Counted from the stretch's first letter, positions 43,673-52,964 are shown. The stretch: 64,000 nt of DNA from Bradyrhizobium arachidis (GCF_024758505.1 NZ_CP077970.1:4588001-4652000); one strand, 5' to 3'. The notes: generated from the sequence alone by a model not told the origin. Program-made: numbers and translations.

Positions 43673-43780
43673 CGGTCACGCTTGGAGTTCGAGCAACTCA
43701 ACCGAAGCTCTGACGGAAGAAAATCGCATTCATCGGTTTGTCCAACTGGAAGCTTCCGAGATCAGCGAAAGGGCATCCTT

Positions 43781-44629
43781 ATGCCGAAGACATGGTTCAT
43801 CACGGGTGCGAGCAGCGGCTTCGGACGGGAGCTGACTGAGCTTCTGCTTCATCGCGGCGACCGGGTAGCCGCCACGGTACGCAAGCCCGAGGCTCTCCAG
43901 GGCCTCGCGACAAAGTATGCCGAGCGTCTTTGGGTAGCCGTCCTCGACGTCACGAACGGTGAGGGCGTGCGCCAGGTCGTCAGCCGCGCCTTCGCCGAGT
44001 TGAAGCGGATAGACGTCGTGGTCAGCAACGCCGGTTACGCGCTGTTCGGCGCGGCGGAAGAGGTCAGCGACGTCCAGATCGAGCGCCAGATCGACACCAA
44101 CCTGCTCGGTTCCATCCGGCTCGCCCGCGCGGCAATCCCCCACCTTCGGCTGCAGGGCGGTGGGCGGATCATTCAGATTTCGTCATCAGTCGGTCAAGCG
44201 GCCTATCCGACGATGGGCGTCTATGCCGCCACCAAATGGGGCATCGAAGGTTTCTTCGAGGGTACGATCCCGGAGATCGCACCCTTCGGCATCGAGGTCA
44301 CGCTGGTTGAACCAGGCGCATCACGCACGAATTTCGCGTCGTCTAGCGCAGACGCGGGCCAAATCCTCCACGTTTATGACCAAACGCCTGCCGGCGACTT
44401 CCGTCGCATGGCAGAGTCAGCCGGCCTCGCGATGTTTCCCGGTGATCCGCGCAAGGTTGCTTCGGCGATCATCGCCTCCGCCGATCAGACCCCGGCGCCG
44501 AAACGTTTGACACTAGGCAGTGACGCTTTTGCGCTCGTCCATGCGGCGCTGACGGAACGGCTTGCAGCCCTGGAAAATCAGAAAGCATTGGCACACTCGA
44601 CCGACGTGGCGATCCAAGGAGCCGCGTAG
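43781..44629 (+). CDS. SDR-family oxidoreductase
   Basis: ATG 43781 gives 282 residues. The Rossmann TGASSGFGREL, the NNAG-type SNAGYALFG and the catalytic SSSVGQAAYPTMGVYAATKWG region (YAATK) are typical of classical SDRs. The C-terminal residues after about 250 form an extra helix region. It presumably oxidises a secondary alcohol or ketone. It lies in the STAND-regulated cluster with two hydrolases and an NmrA-like protein. Confidence 0.88.
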   Translation: MPKTWFITGASSGFGRELTELLLHRGDRVAATVRKPEALQGLATKYAERLWVAVLDVTNGEGVRQVVSRAFAELKRIDVVVSNAGYALFGAAEEVSDVQIERQIDTNLLGSIRLARAAIPHLRLQGGGRIIQISSSVGQAAYPTMGVYAATKWGIEGFFEGTIPEIAPFGIEVTLVEPGASRTNFASSSADAGQILHVYDQTPAGDFRRMAESAGLAMFPGDPRKVASAIIASADQTPAPKRLTLGSDAFALVHAALTERLAALENQKALAHSTDVAIQGAA

Positions 44630-44738
44630 TGACCGCTCAAATCGAGAGAGCCGGGGAGACGTGCGCGATCTCGCATAGGTAACGCGCCGGAGCTCGCAGT
44701 TGTTGCAACACAGAACAACCACGGAAAAGGATCTTGAG

Positions 44739-45743
44739 ATGGACTTCTTCACCGACGCAAACCTTGCCTCCCGCCGCGACTTGCTGTTTGCGACCGCTGG
44801 AGGCTTGGCTCTCGCTTTGGCCCATCCGGCCCGTGCAGCTCAAAACACGACGAGCGTTGAAGCGCCGATGGCCTCGGCCGTTCCATATGTCGAGCATCGC
44901 ATAGCTCACGGCGGCCATATGATTTACGCTCGCGAATACCCCGGCCAGGATCCGACTTTCGTCCTGATGCATGGATTCCCGGACAATCTCCACATTTACG
45001 ATTACCTGGTGCCGTATTTGACGCGCGCCGGCAGGCGGGTGGTGATGTTCGACTTCCTGGGCTTCGGCCAGTCGGAGAAGGTCTCAGCAGAAGGCTATCA
45101 GTACACATTCAAGCAGCAGGTCGGAGACGTTGCTGCCGTTGTCGATGCGCTGAAGATCGACAAGTTCGTTCCGGTCGGTCACGACTCCGGCGGCCCGTGC
45201 GCTGCCAACTACGCACTCGACAATCCCGATCGCGTGGCCTGGCTTTGCCTGCTGAACTGCTACTATTCGGACTCGCCAACATGGAGACTGCCCGAAATCA
45301 TAGAAGTGTTTGGCGATCCCTGGCTCAGGGAGCTCGCTCAGGCATTTCTGTCCAATCCGGACAAAATGAATTGGCTGATCACGTTCCAGGACAACCATTT
45401 TCAGGTCAACATGCCGCCGAATTTGAGGGAGCGCTTTGTCGGCATCGTGCGACCGATCGTCGATGGCAACTTCGCCGGCGGCGCCGGCCCCGCCTTTTCG
45501 CAAATGACCTCTCAAGTGCGCGAGAGCGTCGCCTATAATACGTCGCGACTCCCGGACGTCCGTCGCTTCAGCCCAAAGGTCAACCTGATCTGGGGCGCCA
45601 TGGATCCCTATTTGACATCCGCTACGGCGGCCGCGATCGCCGCGAACTATCCCCACAGCGAAGTAAAGTCGATCGAAGCCGGCCACTGGCTGATGATCGA
45701 CAAGCCGGCTGAGGTGGCGCGGCTCCTGCTCACAGCGGCCTAA
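44739..45743 (+). CDS. Exported alpha/beta hydrolase, epoxide hydrolase/dehalogenase-like
   Basis: ATG 44739 gives 334 residues with a twin-arginine leader (SRRDLLFATAGGLALALAHPARA). The fold motifs are LMHGFPDN, DFLGFGQSEK and VGHDSGG. The nucleophile elbow position holds Asp149 rather than serine, as in epoxide hydrolases and haloalkane dehalogenases. The other acid is in IWGAMDPY and the histidine in EAGHWLMIDKP. It should open epoxides or C-halogen bonds in the periplasm. The substrate is not known. Confidence 0.83.
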   Translation: MDFFTDANLASRRDLLFATAGGLALALAHPARAAQNTTSVEAPMASAVPYVEHRIAHGGHMIYAREYPGQDPTFVLMHGFPDNLHIYDYLVPYLTRAGRRVVMFDFLGFGQSEKVSAEGYQYTFKQQVGDVAAVVDALKIDKFVPVGHDSGGPCAANYALDNPDRVAWLCLLNCYYSDSPTWRLPEIIEVFGDPWLRELAQAFLSNPDKMNWLITFQDNHFQVNMPPNLRERFVGIVRPIVDGNFAGGAGPAFSQMTSQVRESVAYNTSRLPDVRRFSPKVNLIWGAMDPYLTSATAAAIAANYPHSEVKSIEAGHWLMIDKPAEVARLLLTAA

Positions 45744-45858
45744 CAATCATGCTTGCGCACCGCCTTCATTTGAGCGCTTGCGCAGGCTCACCCGCGGACG
45801 CTGCTGATATTGCGACCCGGGCTGAAAAGGCGCGGGCCTTAAATTCTGAGGAAGATAC

Positions 45859-46500
45859 ATGAGTACACCTGTCGCCATCGGAGGAATTGTTGCTCCGGAT
45901 TCAGATCTCGCTCGCAAGAGCGCCGCACTCGCCGAGCATGCCCATTCCAAGGTTCTGCTCAACCACGTGCACCGGACGTGGTGGTTTGCCGAGTTTATCG
46001 GCAAGAAGAGAGAGATGAAATACGATCGCGAGCTCGTCTACATCGCATCGCTCCTCCACGACCTCGGCCTTTCGCCATCGCACGCCGCCGGCAAGCGATT
46101 TGAAGTCGACGGCGCCGATGCCGCCAGCCGTTTTTTGGCTGAAAGCGAATACCCGAAGGCGAAAGCCGACGTCGTATGGGATGCGATTGCACTCCACTCC
46201 CTCGCCGACATCGCCGACCGCAGGCAAGCAGAAGTGGCCCTTGTCCATTTCGGCGCACACGTCGACGTCATGGGGCTTCGGATCGAGGAAATTTCCCCGT
46301 CTCTGATCGACGATACCCTGGCTCTCTATCCGCGAATCGGAATGAAAGCAGCATTCACGGAAGCTCTGGCCGAGGTCGCCAGAAAGAAGCCGCATACGGC
46401 GATTGGCACAGGCTTGGCCGACATCGGGCGCCGCCTCGTGCACGGTCTCGAGATTCCGAACGTATGTGACATCATCCACGCCGCGCCTTTCGAAAGCTGA
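45859..46500 (+). CDS. HD-domain hydrolase, cyanamide hydratase-like
   Basis: The 213-residue protein has HVHRTWW near residue 36, the HD pair at 67-68 in ASLLHDLG and RFEVDGADAASRFL, then VVWDAIALHSLAD. This resembles the HD-domain family that includes cyanamide hydratase. Related proteins hydrate nitriles or cyanamide using two metals. The segment from 180 contains no known domain. It ends the cluster following the STAND regulator, and substrate specificity is inferred only. Confidence 0.8.
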   Translation: MSTPVAIGGIVAPDSDLARKSAALAEHAHSKVLLNHVHRTWWFAEFIGKKREMKYDRELVYIASLLHDLGLSPSHAAGKRFEVDGADAASRFLAESEYPKAKADVVWDAIALHSLADIADRRQAEVALVHFGAHVDVMGLRIEEISPSLIDDTLALYPRIGMKAAFTEALAEVARKKPHTAIGTGLADIGRRLVHGLEIPNVCDIIHAAPFES

Positions 46501-46748
46501 AAGTGCAGTCCGTCGAGTTGATGATTGCGGGCCTGCCTTTTGAGCAGAGGCCTCGCGGGCCGCGATGCGGCGACCACGCGAGATGTCGGCTGTCTGCCTG
46601 GGAGCTGCACCAAGGCAGCCATCACGAGAGGTCCGAGTTGGGCCGGTGCGTTTCGCAGTTCCAGTCGGTCGGAACGAATTACCTATTTGATCTATCTCAA
46701 CGATCGTCTGGCCTGACTGCACGATTGCTCGTCCAAGAGGAGGCGGTC

Positions 46749-46838
46749 GTGACGCACGACAGTACGCGGATACTGCACTCGCTGGCCTGGACAGCAGCCT
46801 TGATCGGTCTGCTGGCTCTTGCCTCGATGCTCTGGTGA
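46749..46838 (+). CDS. Possible small single-span membrane protein
   Basis: GTG 46749 follows GAGGAGG by 5 bases and encodes 29 residues starting (M)THDSTRILHSLAW and ending in a hydrophobic span TAALIGLLALASMLW. The good ribosome site and clear membrane span support it, but the length makes it uncertain. It stands between the HD-domain gene and a candidate terminator. Confidence 0.4.
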   Translation: MTHDSTRILHSLAWTAALIGLLALASMLW

Positions 46839-46878
46839 GTGGAGCGAAGGCGCGGTCGACCCCAAAAGTGCAGGGGCG

Positions 46879-46916
46879 AGAAAAGCCGTTCGGCTAATCC
46901 GGCCGAGGCCTTTTCC
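46879..46916. terminator. Imperfect AAAAG...CTTTT hairpin
   Basis: GAAAAGCCGTTCGGC pairs imperfectly with GCCGAGGCCTTTTC. The A- and T-rich flanks allow termination in either direction between the plus-strand small gene and the minus-strand gene at 46932. Confidence 0.4.
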
Positions 46917-46931
46917 GCAATGGCAATTGGA

Positions 46932-47198
46932 TCATTGCTCCGCGTGGTCTCGCCAGGCGTGCGTAGCTTCGAACGCCGCTTCCCAATAAGAGGACGGAGG
47001 CATCCTGTGCTGACGTAAAATCACCGCCAAATGCTGGATGGAAGCTATTGCATCCGCCCGATGCGGGTCATCTTGCTGCGTTGGTCTAAGGTCTTGCAAT
47101 AGATTATTGAGCAGCTTTGTTGCTCGACCTTCGCTGGTTTCTCGCGCTTCTTGCAATGTCAGCAGCGCGTATCGCGCCTCTACATACTGGCTCATCAT
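46932..47198 (-). CDS. Hypothetical small protein
   Basis: From ATG 47198 it has 88 residues starting MMSQYVEARYALLTL, helical throughout (ATKLLNNLLQDLRPTQQDD, ADAIASIQHLAVILRQH) and ending in AWRDHAEQ. GTG/ATG 47228 further upstream is possible. No domain is recognised. It lies 62 bases downstream of the PF04392-type gene on the same strand. Confidence 0.45.
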   Translation of the reverse strand: MMSQYVEARYALLTLQEARETSEGRATKLLNNLLQDLRPTQQDDPHRADAIASIQHLAVILRQHRMPPSSYWEAAFEATHAWRDHAEQ

Positions 47199-47260
47199 CG
47201 TCGCCTGCAAATGCAATTGACTCAACATTCACAGCGACCGAAATTGTTCCTCGGCTGCCG

Positions 47261-48229
47261 CTATTCGATCACCTCCATGGCCTGCGCGAGCAGAGTGGGC
47301 GGGACGGTGAGGCCGAGTGCATTCGCGGTCTTGCGATTGATGACGAGTTCGAACTTTGTCGGCAGCTCGACAGGCAGGTCAGACGGCTTTGCGCCCTTGA
47401 GGATCTTGTCGACGTAGCCGCCCGCGCGAATAAACAAATCGGCCAAATCGGGGCCGTATGAAATCAATCCGCCATTGGTGGCGAATAGTCGGAATAGGTA
47501 AATCGCGGGCAGACGATGCTTCGCCGCCAGCGCGGTAACGCGTGGGGCGTTGTTGACGGTCAAAGCATCGCCCAAAACACTTATTGCGTCGGCGTGCTCT
47601 GCTGCGGCCGAGGCAAAGGCGACGTCGAGTTCCTCCACCGTGGTCGCCTCTACTATCGGCAGAGCCACGCCTAGGTTCCGGGCAGTTTGGGGTAACTCCT
47701 CGGCGACTATCAGCCTGTGACCTGGAGTGCCGGGATTGACCAAGACTGCAATTTTCGAGGCGGTAGGAACCATCTCCCGCAGTAGCTCTATTAATTTGCC
47801 AACGAATCCGGGCGCGACCGCCGCGAGACCCGTTATGTTGCCGCCAGGATGCGACATACTTTGTACGAGGCCGAGCCTCTCAGGAAAGGAGGCCGCCACG
47901 AATACAATCGGAATGCTGGCAGTTGCCGATTTCAGCGCTGCGGCTGCTGGTGGATTGGGGGCGATGAGCAGATCGGGGCTGAGAGCTACAAGCTCGGCGG
48001 CGAAAGCTGGGAGGCGATCCGGGGAGGGGGCATAACGATACTCGATGATCAGGTTTCTTCCATCAATCCAGCCGTGCTTTCGCAGCCCCTCAAGCCACGC
48101 TTTTTGAACGGTCGGCTCCACCACATCCATGGCGAGAAAGCCAACCCGACGACGTGTCCCTTGCGCCAGCGAACGGCGCGGCGAAACGAGCAGCGCTGCA
48201 CTGGCCGCAATGAACTCTCGCCGCTTCAT
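47261..48229 (-). CDS. ABC transporter substrate-binding protein (PF04392-type), Tat exported
   Basis: The 322-residue protein has a twin-arginine leader MKRREFIAASAALLVSPRRSLAQ. The mature type I binding fold shows RRVGFLAMD, WIDGRNLIIEYRYA, IPIVFVAASFPERLGLVQS and FLISYGPDLADLFIRAGGYVDKIL features. The PF04392 family is linked to tryptophan, tyrosine or other small-ligand uptake, often with DUF-type permeases. No permease is adjacent, so it may be an orphan. The start is well supported by the leader. Confidence 0.87.
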   Translation of the reverse strand: MKRREFIAASAALLVSPRRSLAQGTRRRVGFLAMDVVEPTVQKAWLEGLRKHGWIDGRNLIIEYRYAPSPDRLPAFAAELVALSPDLLIAPNPPAAAALKSATASIPIVFVAASFPERLGLVQSMSHPGGNITGLAAVAPGFVGKLIELLREMVPTASKIAVLVNPGTPGHRLIVAEELPQTARNLGVALPIVEATTVEELDVAFASAAAEHADAISVLGDALTVNNAPRVTALAAKHRLPAIYLFRLFATNGGLISYGPDLADLFIRAGGYVDKILKGAKPSDLPVELPTKFELVINRKTANALGLTVPPTLLAQAMEVIE

Positions 48230-48313
48230 TCGATCCTCCTCGCAGCTTGAGGAGACGGGTGGAGCGTATCACGTCTCGATGGTCACCGCATTCACTGCGG
48301 GTGCAGATGGAAG

Positions 48314-48853
48314 CTACTTCGGATTGCGCGGAAACGGGATGAACCCGTCCCGGTTCGGCATTCTCACCTTAGGCAGTGACTGCGCATCGATCACATCGTT
48401 CGATCCGACGATCCCGTTGAGATTGAGGATATAGGCCGATACCGCGTAGAGTTCGTCCGCGGTGAGCGATTTCGATTCCTGGAATGGCATTGCGCGGCTG
48501 ATGTAGTCGAACAGCGTCGTTGCATAGGGCCAGAAACTTCCCACAGTCTTTATCGGTGTTTTGTCCGGCGCCAGTGTACCCATGCCGCCGACGAGTGCTC
48601 CAGCGAACGCGACACCGGGGTTGGTTCCCTTCTCGCCGTGACAGGCCTGACATTTCGCTGCATATATGGCTTCCCCCTCGATTGCGGTGCCACGACCAGG
48701 CGGCAGACCTGCGCCATCCGGTGCGATGCTGATGTCCCAGGCTGCGATGTCGGCGGGCTCGATCGGTTGCCCGAACTGCGGGGCCTGGGCCAGGGCCGCC
48801 GGTGCAATGGTCAGCATGGATACGCAGACTGAAATGGGTTTAAGCGTAGACAT
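48314..48853 (-). CDS. soxD: SoxD-like c-type cytochrome (mono-haem)
   Basis: ATG 48853 gives 179 residues with a signal peptide ending PAALAQ. One haem site is at 68-72 (CQACH), and a Met ligand is likely in SRAMPF. The core ADIAAWDISIAPDGAGLPPG, GSFWPYATTLFDYISRAMPF and RMPNRDGFIPF matches the SoxD N-terminal cytochrome domain. Paracoccus SoxD is a di-haem protein of about 380 residues, so this is a short single-domain form. Its start overlaps the end of soxC by 14 bases. Confidence 0.85.
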   Translation of the reverse strand: MSTLKPISVCVSMLTIAPAALAQAPQFGQPIEPADIAAWDISIAPDGAGLPPGRGTAIEGEAIYAAKCQACHGEKGTNPGVAFAGALVGGMGTLAPDKTPIKTVGSFWPYATTLFDYISRAMPFQESKSLTADELYAVSAYILNLNGIVGSNDVIDAQSLPKVRMPNRDGFIPFPRNPK

Positions 48854-50108
48854 TGCTGGCCTCCCCCATCTCGTCGATGCGCCAGCTTGCGATGGCGTTG
48901 TAGTGATAGACCCCGCGCAAGCCGCGCTCGTCGGCGAACTGCGCGCGCGTTGGCTGCACCATGCCGGTGTCGTCGGTGGCGCGACTCTGCAGCACGGCGG
49001 GACCGCCATTCCATTGCCACGCTGCGCGGAAGCGCACAGGCGCCTTTGGCAGGATCGGGCCCTGCAAAGCCGCCGGCGCCCAGCTTCGTCCGCCGTCAGC
49101 CGACACGTCGACCTGCCGGATGCTGCCGTTGCCCGACCAGGCCAGCCCGGAAATCTCGTAGAATCCCGGTTCCCTTAGCGCGAGTCCCGGCGACGGACGC
49201 GTGATGATGGATTTTACTTCGATCGGGAACACGAACTGCCAGGCCTTCTCATCCTTGAGCAGGATCGTGTATTTCGATGTTTCGTCTTTGGTCATGGCGG
49301 GGCCCGCAGTCAGCTTGAGCCGGCGCAGCCACTTCACGTTCATGTTGCCTTCGAAACCAGGCAGCAGCAGCCTCACCGGATAGCCGTTCGAAGGCCGCAC
49401 TCGCTCGCCATTCTGATAGAGACAGAGCAGCGCATCATCCATCGCCTTGGTGAGCGGGATGCTGCGGCTCATTGCGGCGGCATCGGCGCCCTCGGCGATC
49501 ACCCAGCGCGCCTCGGGTTCGATGCCGGCTTCGTCGAGCAACGTGGAGAGACGCACGCCGGTCCATTCCGCGCAACCCAGCAGGCCATGAATAGCCGCCA
49601 CATTGAGCGGCTGTGCCTGCGGCGCGTTGAGCGCCTGGCTGTTGCCGCCACACTCGATGAAGGCGATGCGCGATTGCATCGGATAGCGCGACAGCGCCTC
49701 GACCGTAAACACAAGCGGGCGCTTCACAAGTCCATGGATCAGCAGCCGGTGTTGATCCGGATCTATTTCCGGGATGCCGGAATGGCTACGCTCGAAATGC
49801 AACCCGGATGGTGTGATCATTCCCTCGAGCATGTGCAGCGGCGTGCGTGACGCGCCGACACCGGCCGGGTTGGGGGGCGGCGGAAAGATTTTGACGACCT
49901 TGCTCTCGAACGGTGAGGGTTGGCCGTAGCCCGGAAATCCCGGACCCGGCACCTTCATCCATGGCTGCACCGTAAGCTGTTCTGCCGATCCGCGGGACAG
50001 GCCCGCACCGGTCGCACCGACAACGAGCGCGCCTTCAAAAAAAATGCGGCGGCTTAGAATTCCATTGCCGGCCGCCGGATCGCCTGGTTCGGGATGTGTT
50101 TTTCTCAT
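48840..50108 (-). CDS. soxC: SoxC-type sulfur/sulfite dehydrogenase, molybdopterin subunit
   Basis: ATG 50108 follows GAGGGAG and gives 422 residues with a twin-arginine-type leader (SRRIFFEGALVVGATGAG). The mature N-terminus PWMKVPGPGFPGYGQPS is characteristic of SoxC. The molybdenum-coordinating cysteine is at 153 in FIECGGN, and the dimerisation domain continues to AIASWRIDEMG. SoxCD removes electrons from protein-bound sulfane sulfur in the Sox pathway. Other sox genes are absent from the window, so the pair may act as an orphan sulfite or sulfane dehydrogenase. Confidence 0.87.
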   Translation of the reverse strand: MRKTHPEPGDPAAGNGILSRRIFFEGALVVGATGAGLSRGSAEQLTVQPWMKVPGPGFPGYGQPSPFESKVVKIFPPPPNPAGVGASRTPLHMLEGMITPSGLHFERSHSGIPEIDPDQHRLLIHGLVKRPLVFTVEALSRYPMQSRIAFIECGGNSQALNAPQAQPLNVAAIHGLLGCAEWTGVRLSTLLDEAGIEPEARWVIAEGADAAAMSRSIPLTKAMDDALLCLYQNGERVRPSNGYPVRLLLPGFEGNMNVKWLRRLKLTAGPAMTKDETSKYTILLKDEKAWQFVFPIEVKSIITRPSPGLALREPGFYEISGLAWSGNGSIRQVDVSADGGRSWAPAALQGPILPKAPVRFRAAWQWNGGPAVLQSRATDDTGMVQPTRAQFADERGLRGVYHYNAIASWRIDEMGEASNVYA

Positions 50109-50593
50109 GAGCGGCACTCCCTCGTTGCGGTCAAGTTTAGCATTTCGCCTGCCCGTCCGCACGAGCGAGTGCTCGGTGAGGGACCGGCACCAAAGAACTG
50201 TCGGTTTTATTGAGTGTGATGCCCGCCGACGGCATTCCGCGCTGCCATTCGCTTCGAACGGAGACGTCGGCACGTCCTCGAAAAGCAGCTCTAGAAAAGA
50301 CTACGCCCCTCCAAAAGACCTTCATATTGGCAAGGATGTCGCACAAGCAATCTGGTCAAAACCAGCGATTCCGATGTCCGAGTTGGGTCAAAATGCGAAG
50401 GACCCGGCGTAAGCAAATCGAGACCGCTAATGCCCGAGCGGATCTCCATGAGAGATGACGCGACCTCGCTGATGGGCCGAATGCGGAAGCAATCGGCACC
50501 GGCCCAGTCAACTGGTGCGTACAGCCAACCTCTTTCTCTCAGGCTCTCGGCCAGCCCTCGATATGCTCCCCCGTGAAACCATGTCCGCCGCGC
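50109..50593. other. Intergenic region between soxC and a small exported-protein gene
   Basis: These 485 bases contain the soxC promoter side. No complete gene is supported, and there is no clear palindrome or terminator. Confidence 0.4.
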
Positions 50594-50938
50594 TTAGTCG
50601 CAGTCCTTGTCGGCCGCCGTCATCTTCCGCTCGGACGGAGCGGGCTCGGCCGCACCGGCCGTCGCCTTCTTTGATTGCTCGGCGGCGGTGGGCTGGCTCT
50701 GCATCTGGCGCTGCGCGTCTTCCGACGACGTTGCGGTATTCTCCGAGGCTTTGCTCATTGAGGATGTCGGCGGTTGCTGCTTGGAATCAGCAGCTGTGGA
50801 GCCAGTGGTTTGTCCGGTATAGCCCGGGACATTCCCTGAGCCTGCGTCGCGGCTCGTCGTGTTGCAGGGACCCGCATACACGGAGCTGGCGCTGAAGGCG
50901 AGCGCCGCACCCAGGATCATAAGTCTATTAGCGATCAT
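50594..50938 (-). CDS. Small exported Ser/Thr/Ala-rich protein
   Basis: ATG 50938 follows AAGGAGA and gives 114 residues with a signal peptide ending SSVYAG. The mature part has one CN pair, a C-terminal Cys, and a long low-complexity polar segment (SSMSKASENTATSSEDAQRQMQ). It is probably disordered and periplasmic. I recognise no family. Confidence 0.65.
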   Translation of the reverse strand: MIANRLMILGAALAFSASSVYAGPCNTTSRDAGSGNVPGYTGQTTGSTAADSKQQPPTSSMSKASENTATSSEDAQRQMQSQPTAAEQSKKATAGAAEPAPSERKMTAADKDCD

Positions 50939-51318
50939 AGTCCTTCTCCTTTGAACTCTCTGGACGATTGAACAAAAGTGGGGGCCTTCCATTCCGGACG
51001 CGCGAGAGCAGCGCCAACATTGACGAGTGGCTGAGTTCACGGGGAAACAAGGCTGCCTCAGTTGGCGGCCTCGTCGTTTTCATCATCGTCCTTGCCCACG
51101 CCGCCTTCCACCGGAAGGCGAACGTGTCTCGACCAGCGAAGCCAAGGACAACTTCGGCCAGCTCGGCTGAAAGGACACCCGCGACCTTGACGCAGATTTT
51201 TCGCCAGCAGATTTCGCCATGAGTCATCGGAGCCGGAGTTGTCAGGATTGGCGCTGCGACATGTTCTCCGAAGCCAGGAACGCCCCGTGGCGGCCGAGTT
51301 AAGCTGACCAAACCACTT
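50939..51318. other. Intergenic region with only doubtful short frames
   Basis: An 84-residue plus-strand frame at 50968-51222 contains one hydrophobic stretch (GGLVVFIIVLAHAAF) but no ribosome site or known motif. I do not call it a gene. Confidence 0.35.
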
Positions 51319-51713
51319 ATGAGGGAGACGAAGTCACGGCCCGTGCAACAGCCCATCCGGATCATCAATGCATCTCGAGCGAAGACGTTCAAGGAACTGA
51401 GGTTTATGGAGCAGACGGCAAAAATATCGGTGAGATAGATCACCTCATCATCGACAAGGTGACAGGCCGCGTGGCTTATGCCGTCATGAGCTTTGGTGGA
51501 TTTGTCGGGTTGGGCCACAGCCATTACCCCATTCCCTGGGGCGCTCTGACATTTGATACGTCGCGTGGCGGTTTTCGAACTGATATCACCGAGCAACAGC
51601 TGAAGGACGCGCCTGAGTTCAGTGATGACTCATGGCAAGATCGAGACTGGGAAACGCGCACCCATCGGTACTATGGGACGCCCACGTACTGGGAGGGCCG
51701 TGGAGGCCTATAA
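51319..51713 (+). pseudogene. Broken PRC-barrel domain protein gene
   Basis: The reading frame from 51303 to the stop at 51713 encodes a PRC-barrel protein. It includes SSEDVQGTEVYGADGKNIGE, AYAVMSFGGFVGLGHSHY, PIPWGAL and ITEQQLKDAPEFSDDSWQ. Those residues are continuous, but this frame has no ATG, GTG or TTG between its last upstream stop (51300-51302) and GTG 51459. ATG 51319, where a start would be expected, lies in another frame. A one-base indel near 51322-51370 would explain this. Without correction, only a fragment from 51459 could be made. Confidence 0.65.
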
Positions 51714-51807
51714 CGCCCGGCAGCGCACCAAGGCGCGATTCCAGTCGCGCCCTGAGCGTTGCATCAAACGGCGCGTTCAATCGCTGGATCGCCGCGCGCT
51801 TCAGCCC

Positions 51808-52443
51808 TCAAGGAGCGGGGCAGGCAGCGCCGGTCTTGACCCAGGCTTCGACGAGCGCACCGGCCTGTTCCTGCGTGCCCGGCGCAGGTGAGCGGCCAAA
51901 GCCCGGCTTCCAGGCCCAGCCGACCAGCGTGTCCTTGCCGATGTGCTCGACGAGGTCCTGTGGCTTGCGGCCGCCATTGCGCGCGGGGTCGGTGATCTGC
52001 GCGCAGATCTCGCCGACCGTCTTGCCTTCCCAGGCCATCTCGCGCGGCGCCAGATGCCATTCGGGGTGGCCGGGCACGCGACCCGGCTCGAAATTGGCCT
52101 TCTGGTGGCAGGTGTGACAGCGCATCGCCTCCAAGCCGTGGCCGTCGGCGCCGCGCGTGACGGGCGGCTGATGGATGCGGGGATTGTCGCCCTGGCGCGG
52201 GCTGTCGCCGGCCGGATGGCAGTTGGTGCAACGCGGATGCGTCAGCACCTTGCCGAGCTCGGTGAACATCGCGGCCGATCGCTGCGCGGTGTCGCGGATG
52301 TCAGCAAAGCTTTCGGGAGAAGCAAGCGCATGGCTTCCCGTCTCCGAGGCCGCGTAGCCTGCGCAGAAGCTGCTGGTGAGTGCGGCAGTGATAACGAGCA
52401 GTCGAAACCGCGCGGGTCCCATGGTTTTTAACCCCGCGCTCAT
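51808..52443 (-). CDS. Di-haem c-type cytochrome subunit of a molybdenum hydroxylase (isoquinoline 1-oxidoreductase-type)
   Basis: ATG 52443 overlaps the preceding stop as ATGA and gives 211 residues with a signal segment to about residue 32. Two CxxCH sites are present, CTNCH at 72-76 and CHTCH at 109-113. Later segments ([41 protein letters not shown]) match the cytochrome encoded beside IorAB-like genes. It should carry electrons from the hydroxylase to the respiratory chain. Confidence 0.85.
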   Translation of the reverse strand: MSAGLKTMGPARFRLLVITAALTSSFCAGYAASETGSHALASPESFADIRDTAQRSAAMFTELGKVLTHPRCTNCHPAGDSPRQGDNPRIHQPPVTRGADGHGLEAMRCHTCHQKANFEPGRVPGHPEWHLAPREMAWEGKTVGEICAQITDPARNGGRKPQDLVEHIGKDTLVGWAWKPGFGRSPAPGTQEQAGALVEAWVKTGAACPAP

Positions 52444-52964
52444 TTGGTGGCGATGAGGTAGCGCTTGGCGTCGGCCAAAATCACGTCGCGCACGGCCTCG
52501 TGGTACTTGATGTAGCCGGTGCAGCGGCAGAGATGGCCGTCGAGCGCTTCAGCGATGGTGGCCTCCAGCGCGTCGCGCGCGACCGGCGTGCGCGAGAGGC
52601 GTTCGAGCAGCACCTGTCCCTCGTTGAGGAAACCCGCGGTGCAGTAGCCGCACTGGAATGCGAAATGGTCGATGAAGGCCTTTTGCAGGGCGGAGAGCTC
52701 GCCGTCCCTGGCGTGACCCTCGACGGTGCGGATCGACTTGCCGTCAAAATTGACGGCGGGAGCGATGCAGGTCGGACTGGTGTAACTCGTGCCGTCGGGG
52801 TTATCGACGATGATGGCGCAGCTCAGGCACTGCGCGGCGCCGCAGCCGAACTTCGTCCCGGTCATGCCGAGCATCTCGCGCAGAAGATCGTTCATCGAGA
52901 GATCGTCGCGCACGTCCATCGGGCCGTGCTTGCGGCCGTTGATGGTGAGGCTAAGTATCGTCAC
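52440..52964 (-). CDS. 2Fe-2S subunit of a molybdenum hydroxylase (IorA-like)
   Basis: The 174-residue protein starts at GTG 52964 within the GTGA overlap with the large subunit. It has the plant-type ferredoxin cysteines at 41, 46, 49 and 66 and the helical 2Fe-2S domain cysteines at 105, 108, 146 and 148 ([18 protein letters not shown]). This is the small subunit of the xanthine dehydrogenase superfamily. No FAD subunit is encoded here, as expected for the Ior type, where the cytochrome takes the electrons. Confidence 0.92.
   Translation of the reverse strand: MTILSLTINGRKHGPMDVRDDLSMNDLLREMLGMTGTKFGCGAAQCLSCAIIVDNPDGTSYTSPTCIAPAVNFDGKSIRTVEGHARDGELSALQKAFIDHFAFQCGYCTAGFLNEGQVLLERLSRTPVARDALEATIAEALDGHLCRCTGYIKYHEAVRDVILADAKRYLIATK

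Noticed and set aside
50968..51222. An 84-codon plus-strand frame with one hydrophobic stretch
   Set aside because: No ribosome site or known motif; it lies between two divergent features and could arise by chance.
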